A stretch of DNA of 64,000 nucleotides. Origin: Amycolatopsis sp. NBC_01488. Its GTDB lineage: Bacteria > Actinomycetota > Actinomycetes > Mycobacteriales > Pseudonocardiaceae. The translations under genes and the position numbers were made by a program. The number at the start of each line of letters is the position of its first letter. Position 1 is the first letter of the stretch. Positions 33,701 to 39,223 of the stretch are shown here, one piece after another. Below the pieces are notes generated by a model. That model had not been told where the DNA came from. It worked only from the letters and a program-made list of their open reading frames with translations, and did not search any database. The stretch is from NCBI RefSeq assembly GCF_036227105.1, contig NZ_CP109434.1, positions 8,776,501-8,840,500 of the forward strand. The letters are read 5' to 3'.

Positions 33701-35219
33701 CGCGGACGGCGTTCTGGACCTCCTCGCGCAGCTCCGTGATCCGCGCGGTCAGCCCGCGCGCCTCGGCGCGCCGTCCGGCGGCGAGGTTCGCAGCCTCGTC
33801 GCGTTCGGTCTGCGCCTTCTCGGCCTCCGCGCGCAACGCGCCCGCGTGTGCCTCGGCCTTGTCCGCTTGACGCTGCGCGTCCTGCGCCAGCGCGTGCAAC
33901 CCGCGCGCGAGCGCCGAAGCGGCGTCGTTGCGCGCCTGCAACGCCGGACGCGCCTTCTCCTCACGGTTGCCGACGAGTTCGCGCAGGTCCTTGGCCTTGC
34001 GGGCCGCGTTCAGCTGGTTGAGCACCGTCGCGGTCTCGCGCCAAGCCTCCGCCTCGGTCTTCGCCGAAGCCAGTTCCGCGTCGACGCGCTTGCGGACCTC
34101 CTGGGCCTCGTCCAGGCGCAGCACGGCTACCAGGCGACGCAGCTCCGTGACGGCCGCCGAGAGCCGCCGGTGGTCGCCCTCGGCGAGCTTCTCCGCCGAC
34201 TTGACCTCGGTGACGTGGTCTTCCAGGCTGGACAGCCGCGCGTTCTCCAGCTCGTTGCGCGCGACGACGCGCCCGGCCAGCTCGGCCATGGCGGCCTTCG
34301 CGGTCTCGGCGATCTTCCGCGACTCCGCGGCGACGCCCTCTTCGGCGGCCAGCGGGCCCAGCAGGTCGAGCGCACCGGCGACGAAGTCGCGTTCCGACAA
34401 CAGATCTCCGCGCTGCGCCAGGTTGTGCGCGTAGGTCGAGACGACCTCGGCGAGGTCCTTCGGCTCGTCCTCGGAGATGACCGCGCGCAGCAGGAACTCG
34501 ACGAACGCGTCGTCGGTGCCGAAGGCGAACGCGTCGGCCGCCTCGCCCTCGCCCGCGTTCATCGCGCGCTGGTAGCGGAACAGCTCGGTGTCGAGGCCGA
34601 TGGTGTCGAGCCGGCCGGTCCACTCGTGGTGGCGCCGGGTCCAGGACAGTTCCAGCTCGGGCTCGGCCAGCTGGGCGGCGGCGAGCTTGTCGTGGAAGCC
34701 GGACATGGTGAGCAGCCGGCCGTCCTGGGTCATCGGCAGCGAGTCCAGGCCCAGCGCCGGCGTCGGGCGGAAGCAGTACCAGGAGTCGACGAGGTTCTCG
34801 GAGTCGGCGGACACGACGTGCCCGCGCCACTCGGAGACCTTGCCGGTGATGATCCGGTGCCCGCTCTCGACGTGCAGCCACTCCAGCACGACGTGCGAGA
34901 CGTCCTTGGCGGCGACGAACTTCTCGAGGACCTTGGTGCTGGTGGTGCCGACGACCTGGCGGCGCCCGGGCAGCATGACCGAGAAGATCAGCTTGATCAG
35001 CACGGACTTGCCGCCGCCGTTCTCCAGGAACAGCACGCTCGCCGGCGACGGGCGGCGTAGCTCGGCGGGGCCGGTCGCGTGGATGCCGGCGCTGAACAGG
35101 GCGTCCTGCTGCGGCGCGGTGATCTTGGCGCCGACGCCGCTGAAGTCGAGGACGACGTCCTGGTAGCGGGCGCCCGCCGGGCCCACCGAGTGCAGGCGGA
35201 CCCGCGAAAGCTCGTACAT
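30765..35219 (-). CDS. SMC-like ATPase of a MukB/JetC-type three-gene system
   Basis: 1484 residues. The N-terminal ATPase half-head (1 to about 230) has a Walker A variant LENGGGKS (65-72), where the canonical first Gly is Leu. Two long Ala/Glu/Arg-rich coiled-coil arms (about 285-640 and 760-1270) flank a hinge-like globular region (about 640-745, LPPPEDVQ to LVPPN). The C-terminal half-head has signature FSGGQQ (SGGQQ 1344-1348) and Walker B VLFLDN with D1381 followed by Asn1382, where SMC/ABC ATPases normally have catalytic Glu. Strong Shine-Dalgarno AAGGGGAG; 11 nt after the MukE-like gene. Organisation is MukBEF/MksBEF/Wadjet-like, but a JetD nuclease gene is absent. Exact family not identified. 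Confidence 0.85.
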   Translation of the reverse strand: MYELSRVRLHSVGPAGARYQDVVLDFSGVGAKITAPQQDALFSAGIHATGPAELRRPSPASVLFLENGGGKSVLIKLIFSVMLPGRRQVVGTTSTKVLEKFVAAKDVSHVVLEWLHVESGHRIITGKVSEWRGHVVSADSENLVDSWYCFRPTPALGLDSLPMTQDGRLLTMSGFHDKLAAAQLAEPELELSWTRRHHEWTGRLDTIGLDTELFRYQRAMNAGEGEAADAFAFGTDDAFVEFLLRAVISEDEPKDLAEVVSTYAHNLAQRGDLLSERDFVAGALDLLGPLAAEEGVAAESRKIAETAKAAMAELAGRVVARNELENARLSSLEDHVTEVKSAEKLAEGDHRRLSAAVTELRRLVAVLRLDEAQEVRKRVDAELASAKTEAEAWRETATVLNQLNAARKAKDLRELVGNREEKARPALQARNDAASALARGLHALAQDAQRQADKAEAHAGALRAEAEKAQTERDEAANLAAGRRAEARGLTARITELREEVQNAVRAGLLPSGADVAEASRAARSAAESAMAELTRREQELDRVATDLQAAQRAVNEAHQLAGTTQDRFERATEDLDRAHRRTDALAAEGRLVELLGADDVALESDLPVLLERLREASAAVEKEQTALRMEESADERALAALGSGGLLPPPEDVQAALDALEEAGITAWSGWRYLSKLDPSRRAEVLESLPQLVSGVLLNDASHADRAREVLTTRRLLPSAIIAVGTTDALLAEAPSAPGVEFLVPPNPAMYDEEAADAEREAVARRHTERQRRLESLSAKLSADGALTWKLTTWREDYPPGAVATLAEQAQAARTARETARTALAQADAEFARLSEKAVSLRERVPELRAAAAEAEEKARRLGELGARSARIAEWTEDVERATEIAERADLQAADAAGKAARLREQAGEEQRTADGHRRTATTARAELAEVPGAAEAGDGPVPSEPVDALRRTYLSASESYAKVEVGSDLRAELEQAESAEAAAGSAVESLDEAVRVRAAELLETPDGSDASARAAALARARRVVDGLEDERTEAIGLVSTRRAELDALPLQNGVIGEKPRDIEHGLELIDAAGLEASAAARKWEELQERRAAAEATLDSARSSASGFSLLAESMAHLVTDEDAAAYDGDVETARAQHTRLNATFTDAQEAADAGDRRVRAAADQLAQYATEKRFEKLSTPVRQQVISVKRDQLPAHAAEWAEALRPRLRSLTDDLAQIDRHRGGIITRLQGMVDGALRTLRSAQRVSRLPDGLGDWSGQEFLRIRFTELEDNALTEKLGEVVDEAAVGKTADGRDVKRDGLSLVLRGVRAAAPKGFRVDMLKPDSVLRTERQRVSEIRDVFSGGQQLTAAIILYCTLAALRANNRGKARNRHSGVLFLDNPIGRASAGYLLELQRAVAEALGVQLIYTTGLFDAGALAEFPLIVRLRNDADLRAGRKYLSVDSTIRTSLDDLGDPDGVARLSATRMFSKPAEEDSAEDEQTA

Positions 35220-35230
35220 CTACTCCCCTT

Positions 35231-36031
35231 TTACAGCGTGTCCGACGACGTCGCGCGCAGCGTGCCCCCGGCGTTCGCGACGGCCACGACGTCCAGGGAC
35301 AGGAGGTCGTCGAAGGCGGCGTCGGCCGCGAGTTCGCGGACCTGGATCTGGTAGCGCGGCGTGGTCCGGTAGGTGCCGCCCTGTTCGTCGCTCACCGGGA
35401 CGAGGAACCCCTGGTCGGCGAGGAAGCGGAGGGCGCGGCTGACCATGCCGCGGGTGGTGTCGGCGGCGAGGCGGCCGTCCTTCGTTGCCGCGGCCGCGGG
35501 ACGGCGGGCGTAGGCGCGCCAAGCCTGTTCGAGTTCCGGCGCGTCGGCCAGCGGGTCGTTGTTCGCTTCGGCCGCCGCGGCGCGTTCGTCGAGCATCCGG
35601 GCGGCTTCGCGGACCATCGCGTCGACCTGCTCGACGCTGACGCGGCCGATGTAGGTGTCGTTCGCGAGGTCGTCCGGGCGCGGGTAACCCAGCGCCGCGG
35701 CGGCGAGGTGGATGAGGCCGTGCAGCACCTTCTCGGTCTCGCGGCGCTCGCGGATCTTGGCCTGGCGGGCGTAGGAGTCCATCTTGATCTCGAACACGGA
35801 CTCGTCGGTGGCCGCGAGGACCGCGCCGGCCTGCTGGTTGACTTCGAGGACCATCAGGCCGAGCCCGGCGGCGACGGCGTGGGTGAGCGCCTTGAACGCG
35901 TTGTCCTCGCCGTAGCGGCGCACGAGGTCGCCGTAGACGACGTCGCGGGCCGGCAGCTGCTTCGGCCGCATGCCGAAGGCGACCAGCCGGGCCGCGGCCT
36001 CGGCGTCCACGCTGCTGTGGGACAGCGCCAT
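35231..36031 (-). CDS. MukE/JetB-like winged-helix subunit of the SMC system
   Basis: 266 residues. The N-terminal half is helical; a winged-helix segment is plausible near the C-terminus (GMVSRALRFLADQGFLVPV, then a beta wing TYRTTPRYQIQVRELA). Size and its position between a large helical protein and the SMC gene match MukE/MksE/JetB, the dimeric KITE subunits that bind the kleisin. Its ATG overlaps the stop of the upstream gene (TAATG). The assignment rests on context and predicted fold, not on recognised sequence identity. Confidence 0.65.
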   Translation of the reverse strand: MALSHSSVDAEAAARLVAFGMRPKQLPARDVVYGDLVRRYGEDNAFKALTHAVAAGLGLMVLEVNQQAGAVLAATDESVFEIKMDSYARQAKIRERRETEKVLHGLIHLAAAALGYPRPDDLANDTYIGRVSVEQVDAMVREAARMLDERAAAAEANNDPLADAPELEQAWRAYARRPAAAATKDGRLAADTTRGMVSRALRFLADQGFLVPVSDEQGGTYRTTPRYQIQVRELAADAAFDDLLSLDVVAVANAGGTLRATSSDTL

Positions 36032-37506
36032 TACGCGACTTCCTCTTCTTCGTCGGCACGCTCTACGGCGGCGGTGGACAGGAGCAGGTCGGCGCCGCCG
36101 AAGTCCGGGTCGTCGAGCAGGGTGCCGTCGTCGACGGCGAGCAACACCTGCCGGTCGCCCTGGCGCCGGGCCGCGCCGACCCCGGGACTGTAAGCGTGGA
36201 CCGCGCGCAGCGCGACCAGGGCGGCGAGGCCGGGCTGGCGGCTGCGGCGGGCCTCGTCGAGCAGGCCGGACAGCCGCCGGGGCACCTCGGGCAGGTCGAG
36301 CAGCTCGTCGGCGGCACGCCAGACGTCGTCGCCGAACTTGTCGGTGATGTCGGCGGGCATCAGCTCCGGTTCGGGGATTTCCCCGACGAGCTGGTCGCGT
36401 TCGGGAGCCGGCCGCAGCAGCAGCGACACCAGGGACGACAGCGACGGCACGACCGGCGCGGTGATGCCCGCGGCGGCGTGGAAGAAGTGCTCGACCGGCG
36501 CGACGGCGTCGGCCAGCGGCAGCCCGAGCGTCGGCACCAGGAGCTGGCCGAACAGGTCGAGCGTCGCGCGCTGGGGCGGGCCGGAGAACTGCTGGCGGTC
36601 CTGTTCGGCGCGGAACACCGCGCCCGCGTCGGCGAGGCGGGACTGCAGGCGCGTGTGGCGGCGGATGCAGTCGCCGACGATGTCGACCAGCTCGGCGGCG
36701 CGGCGCTTGCGGTCGAGGTCCTCGGTCTCGTCGCGGGCGGTGGTGATGTTCTTGAGGATGGCGTTCTCGGCGCGGAAGCGGGCCTCGATGTGGCTGAGCG
36801 CGCTGTCGAGGAGTTCCGGGACCTCGCGTTCCCAGTCGACCGACCGGACGTCCCGGCGGGTCGCGTCGAGCTTCGCGCGCAGGGTCTCGCCGTACTGGAC
36901 GGTCCGGTAGCGGGCCTGCTCGGCGGCCAGCTTGGCGTCGGCCAGGCGGCCTCGGTTGATGAGGTTCTCGAGCTTGACCTCGGCGGCGATCTGCGCGGAC
37001 TCGACGTCGGTGTCGAGGGCGCCGACGAGGACGTTGATGGCCTCGTCGGTGGCGCGCAGGTAGACCTCGCCGTCGCGGGCGGCCAGCTCGACGAGCAGCT
37101 TGAAGTCGAACTGGCGCCGCTGGTAGCCGCCCGGGCCCATCGAGCCGTAGACGCGCCGGAAGCCGCGCTCGGTGGTGCCGACGTTGATCAGGTTGTCCAG
37201 CACCCACTTCGCGACGCGGACGTGCTCCTCGGGCATCCGCGAGGGCGCCTGCTGCGCGATGAAGGGCAGCAGGCGGTCGATGACCTCGTCGTGGCCGGCG
37301 CCGGTGTCGAAGTCCATCGCGATGGTGACCTGGTCGATCGTGTGCAGCGCGATCTCGGCCATCTGGTAGATCGTGGCGTCGGCCCAGTCGAGCTTCGCCT
37401 TCCGCGCGTCCAGGTCGTGCAGCGGCGCGGTGCAGGCGAGCGCCTTGAGCCGACGGGTCAGCCCCTCGTCGGCCAGTCCCATCGCGGCCCTGTCGTCGTC
37501 TCGCAC
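36031..37506 (-). CDS. MukF/JetA-like kleisin candidate of the SMC system
   Basis: 491 residues (483 if started at ATG 37482). Mostly helical, with charged amphipathic stretches (about 195-290) and an acidic tail ADEEEEVA. First gene of the operon followed by the KITE-like and SMC genes, the order of MukF-MukE-MukB and JetA-JetB-JetC. I do not recognise the DUF3375-type sequence of Wadjet type I JetA. GTG at 37506 fits a leaderless promoter; ATG at 37482 has a weak AGGG. Role as kleisin is inferred from context. Confidence 0.6.
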   Translation of the reverse strand: MRDDDRAAMGLADEGLTRRLKALACTAPLHDLDARKAKLDWADATIYQMAEIALHTIDQVTIAMDFDTGAGHDEVIDRLLPFIAQQAPSRMPEEHVRVAKWVLDNLINVGTTERGFRRVYGSMGPGGYQRRQFDFKLLVELAARDGEVYLRATDEAINVLVGALDTDVESAQIAAEVKLENLINRGRLADAKLAAEQARYRTVQYGETLRAKLDATRRDVRSVDWEREVPELLDSALSHIEARFRAENAILKNITTARDETEDLDRKRRAAELVDIVGDCIRRHTRLQSRLADAGAVFRAEQDRQQFSGPPQRATLDLFGQLLVPTLGLPLADAVAPVEHFFHAAAGITAPVVPSLSSLVSLLLRPAPERDQLVGEIPEPELMPADITDKFGDDVWRAADELLDLPEVPRRLSGLLDEARRSRQPGLAALVALRAVHAYSPGVGAARRQGDRQVLLAVDDGTLLDDPDFGGADLLLSTAAVERADEEEEVA

Positions 37507-37514
37507 AGCAGGCC

Positions 37515-37520
37515 AGGCTA
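37515..37520 (-). promoter_or_regulatory. -10 box of the SMC operon
   Basis: TAGCCT on the minus strand, 8 nt before the GTG at 37506, in the 118-nt gap divergent from the PPOX gene. No clear -35. Confidence 0.4.
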
Positions 37521-37611
37521 GTCGGCCACCCTCTGCGCACGCTCGGGTGACTCCATCCATGCCTCCACCACCACCCTCAACGGTCACGCTGACGCGTCGC
37601 AGTGTTTGTAT

Positions 37612-37617
37612 TAACGT
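37612..37617 (+). promoter_or_regulatory. -10 box of the PPOX gene, leaderless type
   Basis: TAACGT, 7 nt before the ATG at 37625; no Shine-Dalgarno (CCCCCTC precedes the start). Confidence 0.5.
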
Positions 37618-37624
37618 CCCCCTC

Positions 37625-38062
37625 ATGCGTGAGATGAGCCGCGAAGAGTGGTGGCAGTTCGCTTCCGAGGGGACCCGCACGGGCAAGCTCGGCCTGGTCA
37701 GGGCCAACGGTGCCCCGATCGTGACCCCGATCTGGTTCCTGCTGAACGAGGGCCCCGACGGCGACGAGCTGATCTTCACCACCGGCACCGAGACGCTGAA
37801 GGGCAAGGCGATCCGCCGCGACCCACGGATTTCCCTGGTCGTCGACGACCAAGAGCCGCCGTATTCGTACGTGCAGTTCACCGCCGAGGCGCGGCTGACC
37901 CACGACTTCGACGACATGCTGGCGTGGGCGACGGAGCTGGGTGCCCGGTACATGGGTGCCGAGCGGGCCGAGGAGTACGGGAAGCGCAACGCCGTCCCGG
38001 AGGAATCGCTCGTCCGGGCGAAGATCACCAAGGTCGTCGCGCGGGCGGACATCGCCGGCTGA
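37625..38062 (+). CDS. PPOX-class (pyridoxamine-phosphate-oxidase-like) flavin/F420 protein
   Basis: 145-residue split-barrel protein. TGKLGLVRANGAPIVTPIWFLL and the RRDPRISLVVDDQEPPYSYVQF strand-loop are typical of F420- or FMN-dependent PPOX-like reductases of actinobacteria. Cofactor and substrate are not certain; F420 is favoured by the short N-terminus and family. Monocistronic by position; hemF starts 41 nt downstream. Confidence 0.85.
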   Translation: MREMSREEWWQFASEGTRTGKLGLVRANGAPIVTPIWFLLNEGPDGDELIFTTGTETLKGKAIRRDPRISLVVDDQEPPYSYVQFTAEARLTHDFDDMLAWATELGARYMGAERAEEYGKRNAVPEESLVRAKITKVVARADIAG

Positions 38063-38103
38063 CCTCGTTTTCGCGGTACTCTGCCCGGTGGGGGTGGGGT
38101 TTC

Positions 38104-39039
38104 ATGCTTTCAGGTGAGGACAGCAGACGCGACGCCGTCAAGGCGATCCTGAGCTCCGGCCAGCGCGAGCTGGTCGCCGAGCTGGAACGGCTGGACGGCG
38201 GGGGCCGCTTCGGGCGGTCGGCGTGGCAGCGGCCCGACGGCGGGGGCGGGCAGGCGCGGCTGCTGGAGAACGGTGACGTCTTCGAGCGCGCCGGCGTCAA
38301 CTACTCGGCCGTGCACGGCGAGCGCGTGCCGGACGCCGTGGCCGCGCAGCACGGGCTGGCCCCGGACAGCGGGTTCTTCGCGACCGGGCTGTCGGTGGTG
38401 ATCCACCCGCGCAACCCGTACGTTCCGGCGTTCCACGCGAACTTCCGGTACTTCGAGTCGGGCGGCACGTGGTGGTTCGGCGGCGGCGCGGACCTGACGC
38501 CCTGCTACGGCTTCGCCGACGACGCGACCCACTTCCACCGCGTGCTGCGGGACTACTGCGGCACGCTCGACCCGGCGTTCCACGCGCAGGCCAAACGGGC
38601 GTGCGACGAGTACTTCCGGCTGCCGCACCGCGACGAGACGCGCGGGATCGGCGGCATCTTCTTCGACCACCTGCGCCCGCCGGGCCCGGACGGCTGGCGC
38701 CGCGCGGCGGCCTTCGCGGCGACGGGCATCGCGACGATCGCGCGGGCCTACCTGCCGATCGTGCGGCGGCGGTGCGCACTGCCCTACGGCGAGCGCGAGC
38801 GGCAGTGGCAGCTGTACCGCCGCGGACGGTACGTCGAGTTCAACCTGGTCCACGACCGCGGGACGCGGTTCGGGCTGCAGACCGGCGGGTACGTCGAGGC
38901 GATCCTCATGGCGCTGCCGCCGCTGGCGCGGTGGGAGTTCGAGCTGACGCCCGAGCCGGGGAGCGCCGAGGCCGAGCTGGCCGGGTTCCTCGTGCCGCGG
39001 GACTGGGCCGGGGAGTCCGCGGCGCGGGTCGCCGGCTGA
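38104..39039 (+). CDS. hemF: Oxygen-dependent coproporphyrinogen III oxidase
   Basis: 311-residue HemF. The family core VIHPRNPYVPAFHANFRYF (about 99-117), the following WWFGGGADLTPCYG, and EFNLVHDRGTRFGLQTGG are intact. HemF decarboxylates coproporphyrinogen III to protoporphyrinogen IX using O2. Most Gram-positives use the coproporphyrin-dependent branch instead, so its presence is notable. Start ATG has a GGGG-rich Shine-Dalgarno region. Monocistronic or with the PPOX gene 41 nt upstream. Confidence 0.92.
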   Translation: MLSGEDSRRDAVKAILSSGQRELVAELERLDGGGRFGRSAWQRPDGGGGQARLLENGDVFERAGVNYSAVHGERVPDAVAAQHGLAPDSGFFATGLSVVIHPRNPYVPAFHANFRYFESGGTWWFGGGADLTPCYGFADDATHFHRVLRDYCGTLDPAFHAQAKRACDEYFRLPHRDETRGIGGIFFDHLRPPGPDGWRRAAAFAATGIATIARAYLPIVRRRCALPYGERERQWQLYRRGRYVEFNLVHDRGTRFGLQTGGYVEAILMALPPLARWEFELTPEPGSAEAELAGFLVPRDWAGESAARVAG

Positions 39040-39094
39040 CGCACCGCTGAGCGGGAAACCCTTCTTCACCAAGGGTGAGCGCCCGTGTCGAGTA

Positions 39095-39157
39095 TTGACA
39101 CGGCCCGCTCGGAGGGTGTGAGATCTGTCCCTATAGATAGGAAACTTTCCTAACTAT
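39095..39157 (+). promoter_or_regulatory. Promoter with 25-nt operator for the secreted dehydrogenase
   Basis: TTGACA (39095-39100) is a perfect -35; an 18-nt spacer leads to TGAGAT (39119-39124). Just downstream is a dyad, ATAG-A-TAGGAAA-C-TTTCCTA-A-CTAT (39133-39157), symmetric except for one base each side and the centre. A site there would block early elongation, so repression by a sugar-responsive regulator is a reasonable inference. Confidence 0.6.
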
Positions 39158-39223
39158 TGACCCGTGGTCCGCCGACCATCCGCCCGGTCACCCCCTGTCC
39201 CCAACCCACGCAGGAGGCTCCCA

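Noticed and set aside
30429..35060. A 1543-codon open frame antisense to the SMC gene
   Set aside because: Arg/Gly/Leu-rich low-complexity translation typical of a high-GC antisense shadow; the minus-strand frame has clear ATPase motifs and a Shine-Dalgarno.
29616..38062. A complete Wadjet (JetABCD) defence system
   Set aside because: No fourth subunit (toprim/DUF2220-type) is encoded on either flank; the neighbours are an F420-type oxidoreductase and a PPOX protein.
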